A DNA stretch of 64,000 bases, taken from JAENWD01 sp963837165. GTDB taxonomy: Bacteria; Acidobacteriota; Vicinamibacteria; Vicinamibacterales; JAENWD01. Position numbers and translations under genes: made by a program. Positions within the stretch are counted from its first letter, which is position 1. Every line of letters begins with the position of its first letter. The notes under the pieces are model-generated. The model was not told where the DNA came from. It saw nothing but the letters and a program-made list of their open reading frames with translations, and did no database searches. This document shows positions 34,614 to 42,037 of the stretch, piece after piece. The stretch is from contig CAWIMD010000003.1 of assembly GCA_963837165.1 (NCBI GenBank), positions 558,001 to 622,000 on the forward strand, read 5' to 3'.

Positions 34614-35270
34614 ATGGTCTCCGTACTACTCGGCATGATCGTCGTGTTCGTTCCTGGGCTTGTCTGCACAGCAACGGCGCAGACCCCACAAGCCACTCAG
34701 GATTCTCCGACCCTGCCAACCCTCAGCGACGTCCGGCCGGAGATTCTCCGGCTCGTGATCGACGACCAGTGGGACCGCGGCAACGACATGTTCGGCGGGC
34801 GCCAGGTGAAGGCGCCCGATACCCTCGACTGGGAGGCCATCACCAAGCGGGACGAGGAGCGCCAGTCGGCAGTCCGTGCTCTGCTCGCCACAGGCGGGGT
34901 CGAAACGGGGCGCGAGTACCAGTTCGCCGCGCTGATCTTTCAGCACTCCTCCACGCCGGAGAGCCTGGCTCTCGCACACGTCCTCGCCGTCAGTGCGGTC
35001 ATGAAGGGCGATGGCGGCGCGAAGTGGCTCGCGGCCGCGACGCTGGACAGGCTGCTGCAAAACCTGAAGCAGCCACAGGTCTTCGGAACTCAGTTCACAC
35101 GCGATGGTACGGCCCCGTGGACCATGGCCCCGTACGACCGAGCCGCCGTTGCCGACAGCGTTCGGGCGCTCTGGTGCGTGGTGCCGCAGTCGGATCAGGA
35201 CCTGGCGCTCAAAGACATGCAATCAGGCAAGACGGCTGGCGCGAACACGAGCGTCAGCGGATGCAATTAG
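34614..35270 (+). CDS. Secreted protein, DUF6624-like
   Basis: The 218-residue product has an N-terminal signal sequence (LLGMIVVFVPGLVCTATAQ). The central part (DWEAITKRDEERQSAVRALLA, then YQFAALIFQHSSTPESLALAHVLAVSA) resembles the DUF6624 family, including the conserved pairing of an Asp/Arg-rich helix with a His/Ser turn. The C-terminal segment with KQPQVFGTQF is also typical. No catalytic function is established for the family. It is divergent from the toxin-antitoxin pair and precedes a hairpin repeat and a nonamer array. Confidence 0.55.
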   Translation: MVSVLLGMIVVFVPGLVCTATAQTPQATQDSPTLPTLSDVRPEILRLVIDDQWDRGNDMFGGRQVKAPDTLDWEAITKRDEERQSAVRALLATGGVETGREYQFAALIFQHSSTPESLALAHVLAVSAVMKGDGGAKWLAAATLDRLLQNLKQPQVFGTQFTRDGTAPWTMAPYDRAAVADSVRALWCVVPQSDQDLALKDMQSGKTAGANTSVSGCN

Positions 35271-35276
35271 CCGTGT

Positions 35277-35296
35277 GGCCGAACTGAAGTTCGGCC
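35277..35296. repeat. Hairpin with TGAA loop (GGCCGAAC-TGAA-GTTCGGCC)
   Basis: A perfect 8-bp stem encloses the same TGAA loop as the hairpins at 590-723, and is followed by CTAC as they are. It begins 7 bp after the stop codon of the DUF6624-like gene. It may act as a terminator or mRNA end structure. Confidence 0.85.
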
Positions 35297-35315
35297 CTAC
35301 GTACGGTCTTCGTCC

Positions 35316-35387
35316 TTCGCGTCCTTCGTGTTCTTTGTGTCCTTCGTGTTCTTTGTGCCCTTTGTGCCCTTTGTGCCCTTTGTGTTC
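35316..35387. repeat. Nonamer array, TTYGTGYYC-type, 8 units
   Basis: Eight consecutive 9-bp units fill 72 bp: TTCGCGTCC, TTCGTGTTC, TTTGTGTCC, TTCGTGTTC, three TTTGTGCCC and TTTGTGTTC. The array ends 2 bp before the TAG stop codon (read on the minus strand) of the SDR gene. Confidence 0.92.
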
Positions 35388-35389
35388 CC

Positions 35390-36130
35390 CTATTTCACGT
35401 GCCGCCCGCCGTCCACGCGAATCACCTCGCCGGTGACGAAGTCGCTCTCGACGAGAAACGCCACGGCCTTTGCCACCTCGCCCGATCCGCCCCAGCGCCC
35501 CAGCGGCGTGGCCTTCTCGACCTCGCGGCGCTCGGCGTCAGTCATCCCGTCGGCCGCGAGGATCGGTCCCGGCGCGACCGCATTCACGAGGATCTGGTCC
35601 GGCGCCAGCTCCAGCGCGAGGATCTGCGTCAGGCCAATCACGCCCGCCTTCGCCACGTAGTACGGCACGAAGCCGCGATACCGGGGCCGGCCGCTCGCCG
35701 CCACCCAGTCGGTGAAGTTGACGATGCGCCCGCCGCCGGCGCGGCGCATGTAGGGCACGGCAGCCTGGGCGCAGAGGTGCGACGCCGTGAGGTCCACGGC
35801 AATCACGGTGTGCCAGTCCGCGTCGGTCAGCTCGTCGTACGGGCGCGACACGTACACCGACGCCATGTTCACCAGCACGTCCAGCCGCCCCAGCACCGCC
35901 GCGGCATCGTCCACGACGCGGCGGCAGGCGTGCGGGTCGGTGAGATCCGCCTGGATGGCGAGCGCACGCCGCCCGAGCGCCGCGATGCCGGCCACGGCGG
36001 CGTCCGCCTCGCGATGCGATCGGTTGAACCCGATCGCGACGTCGGCGCCGCGGCGCGCCAGCTCGAGCGCAACCTCGGCGCCAATCCGCTTGCCGCCGGT
36101 GATGAGCGCCGCACGATTCGTGAGCATCAT
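35390..36130 (-). CDS. Short-chain dehydrogenase/reductase, pteridine-reductase-like
   Basis: The 246-residue SDR has the cofactor loop TGGKRIGAEVA and an NMAS motif (normally NNAS). The catalytic PYYVAKAG (YxxxK) follows the NFTDW segment. An Asp occupies the place of the usual catalytic Ser, and the KRIG variant of the glycine motif is present; both traits occur in pteridine reductases (FolM/PTR1). A dihydropteridine or folate role is therefore plausible but unproven. The terminal GEVIRVDGGRH is typical of SDRs. It follows the DUF1326/unknown pair on the same strand. Confidence 0.8.
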   Translation of the reverse strand: MMLTNRAALITGGKRIGAEVALELARRGADVAIGFNRSHREADAAVAGIAALGRRALAIQADLTDPHACRRVVDDAAAVLGRLDVLVNMASVYVSRPYDELTDADWHTVIAVDLTASHLCAQAAVPYMRRAGGGRIVNFTDWVAASGRPRYRGFVPYYVAKAGVIGLTQILALELAPDQILVNAVAPGPILAADGMTDAERREVEKATPLGRWGGSGEVAKAVAFLVESDFVTGEVIRVDGGRHVK

Positions 36131-36136
36131 GGGCCG

Positions 36137-36817
36137 TCAGGCCTCAATCGTGCCGTGAAGGATCAGGCCGAAGGTGATGGTGCCCGTGTCCTTGCCGTCG
36201 AAGGTGGTCGGCACGGCGAGCACCACGCCCTCGAGGCCCAGGTCGTCCGACACGGCGGTCAGCGGCGGCTTCGTGGTGGACGGCGGATCGAGGCTCAAGG
36301 CCGAGGGGTGCGCGCGATGGACCGTCCGCTTCGCCAGCGTGACCGCTCCGTCGTCGCCGAGCGGGTCGGCTGTCGTGTCGAGGTCCGCCGGACAGACGAG
36401 AAGGAACTCGCGGAACGGCGACACGCCCATGTGGTCGCCGTTGGCCGGCTGCAGCGCGTACCGCAGCGTGTAGACGCCGGGCTTCACGACGAAGCCGCGG
36501 ATGTCCGTCCACTCGGCGCCCACAGCGATCGCGCCGACCAGCGCACCGTCGGCCACGTCGCGCCACATGGGGCCGGCCGGCGCCGGGGCATGCGCCAGCG
36601 GGACGCTCTTGACCAGCCAGATCTCGAGCGGCACCTCGCCGCCGGTTGCGCTGAGGCTGCCGGATGCCAGCGCCGCGGACACGGCAGCGGCGAGCTCGGC
36701 CGGCGGCGCTTCCGAGCCGCGAGTCGCAACCGGCGTCTGGGCGGCCAGCGGAATCGACAGCAGGACGACGATCGCCGGAGCAGCGAGGCGGCGGAGAGGC
36801 TGCAAGAAGCCGGTCAA
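36137..36817 (-). CDS. Secreted protein of unknown function, beta-rich
   Basis: The product has a signal peptide (RLAAPAIVVLLSIPLAAQTP) and ~200 mature residues. A beta-rich pattern (VVKPGVYTLRYALQPANGDH, PFREFLLVCPADL, GLEGVVLAVPTTFDG, TITFGLILHGTI) is visible. No metal-binding or catalytic motif is recognised. The start is uncertain because no ATG occurs before the signal peptide; TTG codons at 36817 or 36805 are candidates. The first of these lies inside the heptamer repeat. It sits between the DUF1326 and SDR genes on the same strand, 6 bp before the SDR start, and may be co-transcribed. Confidence 0.55.
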   Translation of the reverse strand: MTGFLQPLRRLAAPAIVVLLSIPLAAQTPVATRGSEAPPAELAAAVSAALASGSLSATGGEVPLEIWLVKSVPLAHAPAPAGPMWRDVADGALVGAIAVGAEWTDIRGFVVKPGVYTLRYALQPANGDHMGVSPFREFLLVCPADLDTTADPLGDDGAVTLAKRTVHRAHPSALSLDPPSTTKPPLTAVSDDLGLEGVVLAVPTTFDGKDTGTITFGLILHGTIEA

Positions 36818-36890
36818 TTCCCAACTCCCAATTCCCAACTCCCAAGGGTTGGGTGTGATTCGTCTCTCGGGAGTTGGGCGTTGGGAGTTG
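36815..36890. repeat. Inverted heptamer element, CAATTCC/CAACTCC and GGGAGTT
   Basis: Four 7-bp units (CAATTCC, CAACTCC, CAATTCC, CAACTCC) on the left are faced by three inverted units (GGGAGTT, GGGCGTT, GGGAGTT) at 869-889, allowing a long imperfect hairpin. It lies 17 bp downstream of the DUF1326 stop codon. Confidence 0.88.
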
Positions 36891-36906
36891 ATGCCTTCCA
36901 ACGCTG

Positions 36907-37590
36907 TCAGTTCGTGCCGAGCGGCGTGGGCACGTAGTCGAACGTGCCGTAGAACGCCGATCGCTTGTGCGGGTCGCTCCACCGCGTGCCGAGCTCCTTG
37001 CCGGAGTACGACTGCACGTTGGTCACGCCCATTGTCGGGTGCTCCACGCGGCTGAAGGGCGTGAACCACTTCATCGCGCCGCAGCTCGGGTCGTGCACCA
37101 TGTGCCTGGTCACGGCGAGCTCGGCATCGCCGGCCGAGACGGCGATCGTGTGGCCGTCGCTGTCGAAGCGGACCGGCACGGCCTTCACGTCCACCACTTC
37201 GGTGATCAGGCCCCGCGACAGGTCATTGGCCATCCGGACGAGCGCGCGGCGCGCGGCTGGCGTGGCACGGCTGTCCACGTAGACCACGGCGCGCACGTAC
37301 GACGGCGCTTCGCCGCCCATCTCGCGGATGCCGAGATTGCGGTCGCCCGAGAGCGCGGCGACGACCGACAGCCCGTCGAGTGTCTGGCCGTCGTAGCTGC
37401 CCGAGTTCACGTGCCAGGCAAGAACGGCCTGCCGGCCGAGCGTCTCGGCCTGGCTGCTCATGATGCAGCCGCCCGTGAAGATCTCGGCGGTCCGGGCCTC
37501 GACGTATTCGCCGCGCAGCGGCGTCGTCCCGGCGAAGGCCGTCGTAGCGGCCAGGACGAACGAGGTCGCGAGTGTTGCAATTTTCATCAT
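36907..37590 (-). CDS. DUF1326 family exported protein
   Basis: The 227-residue product has a signal peptide (ATLATSFVLAATTAFA). The conserved DUF1326 beginning GEYVEARTAEIFTGGCIMSS follows, then HVNSGSYDGQTLDGLSVVA, a hallmark of that family. A final SYSGKELGTRWSDPHKRSAFYG is also characteristic. The family is found in proteobacteria and acidobacteria; its function has not been assigned. It lies downstream of the molybdenum oxidoreductase operon and the small Cys-rich gene. Heptamer arrays flank it on both sides. Confidence 0.85.
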   Translation of the reverse strand: MMKIATLATSFVLAATTAFAGTTPLRGEYVEARTAEIFTGGCIMSSQAETLGRQAVLAWHVNSGSYDGQTLDGLSVVAALSGDRNLGIREMGGEAPSYVRAVVYVDSRATPAARRALVRMANDLSRGLITEVVDVKAVPVRFDSDGHTIAVSAGDAELAVTRHMVHDPSCGAMKWFTPFSRVEHPTMGVTNVQSYSGKELGTRWSDPHKRSAFYGTFDYVPTPLGTN

Positions 37591-37618
37591 CGGATCCTCA
37601 GAGGCTGTGACGATCTGT

Positions 37619-37692
37619 CAACTCCCAACTCCCAAATTCCCGACTCCCAACTGTTGTCCCTTGGGAGTTGGAAGTTGGAGGTTGGGAATTGA
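37619..37692. repeat. Second inverted heptamer element, CAACTCC and TTGGGAG
   Basis: CAACTCC (twice) and variants on the left face TTGGGAG, TTGGAAG, TTGGAGG, TTGGGAA at 661-688. The units are those of the element at 36815-36890, so both come from one repeat family. It lies 15 bp downstream of the 75-residue Cys-rich gene. Confidence 0.88.
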
Positions 37693-37706
37693 TTTCTCCA
37701 GTGCTC

Positions 37707-37934
37707 TCACTCGTGCGAACAGCAGTCCCGGCCGTCCCGGCAGGCGTCGGCACGCGCCGGACGGCCGTCGGGCCCCAGCGGCTTCTGCGTCCGCGTGCAC
37801 CAGTAGACCGTGGCGTCGTACGCGTCGTGGAACTCCGTCGGTTCGGGAACCGACAGCACGTACATCCCCTTGTGGCGGAGGTGGCGGCAATGCGACTGGT
37901 TGACGAGCCGCGACGCGGGAGTCGGGTGATTCAT
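37707..37934 (-). CDS. Small Cys-rich protein coupled to a molybdenum oxidoreductase
   Basis: A 75-residue protein with no recognised family. It has five cysteines (residues ~16, 46, 65, 71 and 72), several in a C-terminal ACRDGRDCCSHE stretch, and many His residues, so it might bind zinc or iron. No signal peptide is present. Its ATG overlaps the stop codon of the FAD subunit (ATGA), tying it to the oxidoreductase operon. It may be an accessory or maturation factor; this is inference from context only. Confidence 0.65.
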   Translation of the reverse strand: MNHPTPASRLVNQSHCRHLRHKGMYVLSVPEPTEFHDAYDATVYWCTRTQKPLGPDGRPARADACRDGRDCCSHE

Positions 37935-38908
37935 GCGGTCACCGCCTTCATGATTGCCCGGCGCAGGGCGGTCTTTGCAACCTGGACCTTATAAGCGTTG
38001 CCGCTCATCGGCTTGGCATCGGCCAGCGCGGCCTCGGCCGCCTGCCAGGCCACCTGGTCGTCCACGGTCTTGCCCTTGAGCGCGGCCTCCGCAGCCATCG
38101 AGCGCCACGGGATCGGCGCAACCGCCCCGAGCACGACGCGGGCGCTCTCGACCGTCGAGCCGGCCATCCGGAGCGCCACCGAGGCAAAAGCCAGCGGCCA
38201 GTCGTGCGACTGTTTGAACTTCACCTCGTAGATCGCGCTCTTCGTGTTCCGGAGCGCCGGCAGGACGATGCCGGTCACGAGCTCGTTCGGCTGGAGCACG
38301 GTCTCGCCGAACATGTTCCGGTCGGGCATCTCATAGAACTTGTCCGCCTCGATCTCACGCTCACCGTCCGGGCCGGCCACCTTGATCCGCCCGCCGTAGG
38401 CGATGAGCGGCACGGCCAGGGTCGACGGGTGGATGATGTGGCAGGGGCCGTCGCCGAAGATGGCATGGAACTGGTTCTCGCCGTCGACGGCAAAGCAGCG
38501 CGCACCGCCCTTCTTCAGGCAGTGGAACTCCTCGTTCCTGAAGTACCAGCACCGCGGCCGCTGCATCAGGTTGCCGCCGACCGTGCCCGAGTGGCGGATC
38601 TGCGGCGTGCCGACCGAGTCGGCGGCCTGGGCGAACGCCGGGTACGCTTTGCGAATCCCGTCGTGCTCGGCCACATCGGCCAGCCGCGCCGCCGCGCCAA
38701 TCACCGTGAGTCCCTGTGCCGGCACGGTGATTGTCGACGGCAGCTTCTTGACGTTGACCACGACGTCGGGCTGGATGATGTAGTCCTTCATCAGGTCGAG
38801 CAGATCCATACCGCCGGCCAGGGGCACGATCTTCCCCCGCGTGGCCGTCGCCATGGCCGCGACCGCTTCTTTCTCCGTGGCCGGGTTGACGTAGGCAAAG
38901 GCCTTCAC
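37931..38908 (-). CDS. FAD-binding subunit of periplasmic aldehyde oxidoreductase (PaoB/YagS-like)
   Basis: The 325-residue medium subunit carries the vanillyl-oxidase-type FAD segment (VPLAGGMDLLDLMKD, then GTPQIRHSGTVGGNL). A family-specific loop with four Cys residues (QRPRCWYFRNEEFHCLKKGG, ARCFAVDG, GDGPCHI) matches the [4Fe-4S] loop of PaoB/YagS-type proteins rather than ordinary CoxM. Electrons pass from molybdenum via FeS to FAD. The GTG start overlaps the stop of the large subunit gene (GTGA). No signal peptide is present; it should be exported along with the TAT-signal small subunit. Confidence 0.87.
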   Translation of the reverse strand: MKAFAYVNPATEKEAVAAMATATRGKIVPLAGGMDLLDLMKDYIIQPDVVVNVKKLPSTITVPAQGLTVIGAAARLADVAEHDGIRKAYPAFAQAADSVGTPQIRHSGTVGGNLMQRPRCWYFRNEEFHCLKKGGARCFAVDGENQFHAIFGDGPCHIIHPSTLAVPLIAYGGRIKVAGPDGEREIEADKFYEMPDRNMFGETVLQPNELVTGIVLPALRNTKSAIYEVKFKQSHDWPLAFASVALRMAGSTVESARVVLGAVAPIPWRSMAAEAALKGKTVDDQVAWQAAEAALADAKPMSGNAYKVQVAKTALRRAIMKAVTA

Positions 38909-41094
38909 AGCGTCCCTCCTGCGCGCTGGCGCTCGGCGACGGCCGCGAGCACCTTGTCGGGGGTCAACGGGAGGCTCCGCACGCGGGCGCCAATCGCGTT
39001 GGCCACCGCGTTCGAGATGGCGGCCGCCGTCGCAATCGTCGGCGGCTCGCCGAGGCCGACGACCCCGCGCTCGGGCTGGTTCATCAGCTTCACCTCGATC
39101 TTCGGGACGTCCGCCGGGCCCGCCAGCAGATACCACTCCATGTTCGGGTTCACCATCAGGCCCGTGTGGCGATCGAGCAGGCGGTTCTCGAACAGCGCGA
39201 AGTTCACGCCCATCACGATGCCGCCGATGCACTGGCTCTCGGCCGTCAGCGGATCGAGGATCAGGCCGCAGTCCTGCACGCAGACAATGCGGTTGACCTT
39301 CGTCACGCCGGTCTCGGTGTCCACCTCGACCTCGGCGAACTGGACGCCGCTCGTGCCGCTGGCCGACAGGCCCGGCTGCCACTCGCCCTCGACCGACACC
39401 GGCTCGGTCCCGAGCTTCTGGCAGGCCTCCTTCCACGAGAGGCCCTTCGACGGATTGCCCTTCGCGTGGATGCGGCCGTTCGAGGCAGTCAGCGTCGACG
39501 CCTCGACGCCGAGCGCCGGCGCCACCCGCGCAGCCAGGGCGTCCAGCGCCTTGCCGGCCGTGACGCGGATGGCGGGCGCGACCGACGCCGAGGTCGTGCT
39601 GCCGCCGGACCCGCCGCTGAACGGGTAGGCGCTGTCGCCGATCTCCGTCTTCACGGCGTCCATCGGGATACCGAGGACCTCGGCGGTCACGAAGGTGACG
39701 TGCGTGCGGGTACCCGTGCCGAGGTCCTGCGTGCCGCAGCGCATCAGCACGCTGCCGTCGCCGTGGATCTCGCAGTGCGCCTTGCTGCCGCGGCCGCCGC
39801 CGCCCCACTGGTTCGCCGCGCAGCCCATCCCGCGCTTGATCGGGCCGGGCGACGGGTCGCCGGTGGGATGCCGGCGATTCCAGCCGAACATCTCCGCCGC
39901 GACGGGGAAGTACTTCCGCCACATGGCGTTCGGCGCCTCGGGCGGCAGGTTCTTCAGACGGAACTCGAGCGGGTCCATCTTCACCCCGTCGGCGAGCTCG
40001 TCCATCAGCATCTCGGTATGGAAGCACGCCTGCGGATGCCCGGGCGCCCGCATCGCGCGTGAGGGGCCGGCGTTCGTGTAGACGTCGCGGTGCTTCCTGC
40101 GCCGGTTCGGGAACTGGTAGATGTACGGCAGCGGGAAGTTCGCGCCCACGCCCGCGCCGCCCGTGCCCCACGATTCGGCATCGAAGGCCGTGAGCATCCC
40201 GTCGGCGCCCACGCCGGCCTTGATCCTGGAGAACGACGACGGCCGATTGCCCGTCGCGAGGTGCTCCTCCTTGCGGTCGAGCATCAGCTTCACGGCCGCG
40301 CCGGCCTGCTTCGCCAGCTTCGCGCAGACGATGCCCTGGATGTCGGGCCCGAACTTGCTGCCGAACCCGCCACCCATGTACTCGGTGATCACCCGCACGT
40401 TCGCCTGCGGAATCTTCAGGCCCTCGGCGAATCCTTCCCGCGTGCCGTGCACGGCCTGTGTCGAGACCCACGCGGTGAGGTTGTCGCCCTGCCACTCGCA
40501 CACGCACCCGTGCGTCTCGAGGCAGACGTGCGTCTCCACCTGGGTCTCGTAACTCGCCTCGACGATGTGGGCGGCCTGCTTGAAGCCGGCGTCGAGGTCG
40601 CCGGTCTCCTGCGCCTCGCCTTCCTGGATGTTGCCGCCCCCGAAGACCGCCGGCGCGCCGTCGCGCAGCGCCTCGGCGATGGTCGCGATGCTCGGCAGCA
40701 CCTCGTACTGCACCTTGATCAGCCGCAGCGCATCCCTCGCCTGCTCCTCGGTGGCGGCGGCCACCGCGGCCACCTCGTCTCCCTGATACATCACCGCCTT
40801 ACCCGGCTCGACCACCGCGAGCGCGGCCTTGACGCCCGGCGCCTTCTCGGCCGCGCCGAGGTCCACGGAGACGACTTTCGCATGCGGGTGAGGGGACCGC
40901 AGGATCCGGCCGTACAGGAGTCCCGGGCGCTTGATGTCGTACGCGTACTTCGCCGCGCCCGAGACCTTGATCGGTCCGTCCACGCGGTGAATGCGCGTGC
41001 CGATGAGTGCCGGATGCTCCGGCCAGGGGTACTGCTCGTTCTTCTTCGGCTGGGCCGGCGTGCGGACCTCGGGTACCTGGGGCATCTCAGCCAC
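38905..41094 (-). CDS. Molybdopterin-binding large subunit of periplasmic aldehyde oxidoreductase (PaoC/YagR-like)
   Basis: The 729-residue subunit belongs to the xanthine dehydrogenase family and holds the molybdenum cofactor. Landmarks are RVDGPIKVSGAAKYAYDI at the N-terminus, the Moco regions EYMGGGFGSKFG and GTQDLGTGTRTHVTF, AGPSRAMRAPGHPQACFHTE, and GGSGGSTTSAS. The catalytic Glu is in VVGLGEPPT near the end. It matches the length of E. coli PaoC. The likely reaction is aldehyde oxidation to acid, substrate unknown. The GTG start overlaps the small subunit's stop. Confidence 0.92.
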   Translation of the reverse strand: MAEMPQVPEVRTPAQPKKNEQYPWPEHPALIGTRIHRVDGPIKVSGAAKYAYDIKRPGLLYGRILRSPHPHAKVVSVDLGAAEKAPGVKAALAVVEPGKAVMYQGDEVAAVAAATEEQARDALRLIKVQYEVLPSIATIAEALRDGAPAVFGGGNIQEGEAQETGDLDAGFKQAAHIVEASYETQVETHVCLETHGCVCEWQGDNLTAWVSTQAVHGTREGFAEGLKIPQANVRVITEYMGGGFGSKFGPDIQGIVCAKLAKQAGAAVKLMLDRKEEHLATGNRPSSFSRIKAGVGADGMLTAFDAESWGTGGAGVGANFPLPYIYQFPNRRRKHRDVYTNAGPSRAMRAPGHPQACFHTEMLMDELADGVKMDPLEFRLKNLPPEAPNAMWRKYFPVAAEMFGWNRRHPTGDPSPGPIKRGMGCAANQWGGGGRGSKAHCEIHGDGSVLMRCGTQDLGTGTRTHVTFVTAEVLGIPMDAVKTEIGDSAYPFSGGSGGSTTSASVAPAIRVTAGKALDALAARVAPALGVEASTLTASNGRIHAKGNPSKGLSWKEACQKLGTEPVSVEGEWQPGLSASGTSGVQFAEVEVDTETGVTKVNRIVCVQDCGLILDPLTAESQCIGGIVMGVNFALFENRLLDRHTGLMVNPNMEWYLLAGPADVPKIEVKLMNQPERGVVGLGEPPTIATAAAISNAVANAIGARVRSLPLTPDKVLAAVAERQRAGGTL

Positions 41095-41729
41095 GGCTCA
41101 CCCCCTTGGTTTGGAGCACCGCCTCGAGCACGCGCGTATAGGTCCCGCACCGGCAGATGTTGCCGTTCAGTCCTGCCTTTGCCTGCTCGGCGGTCGGGTG
41201 CGGATTCTTCTCGAGCAGCGCCGTGGCCGCCATCACGAAGCCGGGCGTGCAGAAGCCGCACATCAGGCCGTCGGTGTCGCAGAAGGCCTGCTGCACGGGG
41301 TGCAGCACGGTGCCCTGGGTGAGGCCCTCGATGGTGCGGATGTTCACGCCCTGCATCTCGATGGCGAGGTGCGAGCAGGAGGTACCGCGTCCGGCCGTCC
41401 ATGATCACGGTGCAGGCGCCACAGGTGCCCCTGTCGCACACCCGCTTCAGGCCCGTGATGTCAAGGCGGTCCCGCATCGCGTCCAGCAGCGTCGTCCTGG
41501 GCTCGACTTCGAGGCGGTGGACCTTGCCGTTGATCGTGAGCTGAATGGGAACCGGGCCCGGGCCGACGGCGCCCGGCACGGTCTGGGCGTCGGAGACGCC
41601 CGGGGTCAGTACTCCGGCGGCCAGCGTGCCACCGCCAACGGTCTTCAGGAACGCGCGGCGGCTGAAGGACAGGCCGGACGGCTCCCCTTCGCCTGCTCGG
41701 GCGTCGCGATCGTCATCCTCGAAAGCCAT
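41087..41729 (-). pseudogene. Small [2Fe-2S] subunit (PaoA/YagT-like) with TAT signal, frameshifted
   Basis: The first ~116 residues have a TAT signal (SRRAFLKTVGGGTLAAGVL) and the first ferredoxin-type cluster (CDRGTCGACTVIMDG). Removing one C near 41381 joins the frame to SCSHLAIEM, then MQGVNIRTIEG and the second cluster motif (CGFCTPGF, NGNICRCGTY). The restored protein is ~213 residues with both [2Fe-2S] clusters, so the break is a single +1 shift in GGTACC. If real, the enzyme would lose its electron path and its TAT passenger carrier. Alternatively it is a sequencing error, since the other subunits are intact. It ends with an 8-bp overlap with the large subunit. Confidence 0.85.
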
Positions 41730-41810
41730 GGATCCCCCTCGGGCGTAATCGTATACCCCTACACCCTCGGGGCCGAGGATCGCAAGCCCAAGCGGGCGAG
41801 TGCAAGGTTC

Positions 41811-41969
41811 CTACTTCACGCCGTTCTCCGGATCCCAGGTGCCCTGCAGCCGGCGGATGTAGACCATCTGGCCGATGTGGTAGGCATTGTGGGCGCCGAT
41901 ATGGGCGATGGTCGACGCCCACTTCTCCAGGGTCGCTTGATCGGCCTGTGTCACTCCTGGGATGTTCGT
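41811..41969 (-). pseudogene. C-terminal fragment of a DinB-family protein
   Basis: The last ~50 residues (IPGVTQADQATLEKWASTIAH, then HNAYHIGQMVYIRRLQG and TWDPENGVK) match the end of DinB-like proteins, including the HNxYHIGQ metal-ligand helix. The frame upstream has no homology and reads through the promoter region of the kinase gene, so the 5' part is missing. The rest of the 308-bp spacer between the oxidoreductase and kinase genes holds nothing else except a TATAAT element. Confidence 0.72.
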
Positions 41970-42023
41970 GGGTCGACAGGGTCGCCCCCCAGGAACCCAT
42001 CCACCCCCAACCCACGGCCTCCG

Positions 42024-42029
42024 TATAAT
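42024..42029 (+). promoter_or_regulatory. Consensus -10 element (TATAAT) of the zinc-ribbon kinase gene
   Basis: A perfect TATAAT ends 8 bp before the GTG start codon. No -35 element matches at 17 bp spacing. The predicted transcript starts at or next to the GTG, i.e. without a leader. Confidence 0.5.
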
Positions 42030-42037
42030 CCCCCCAG

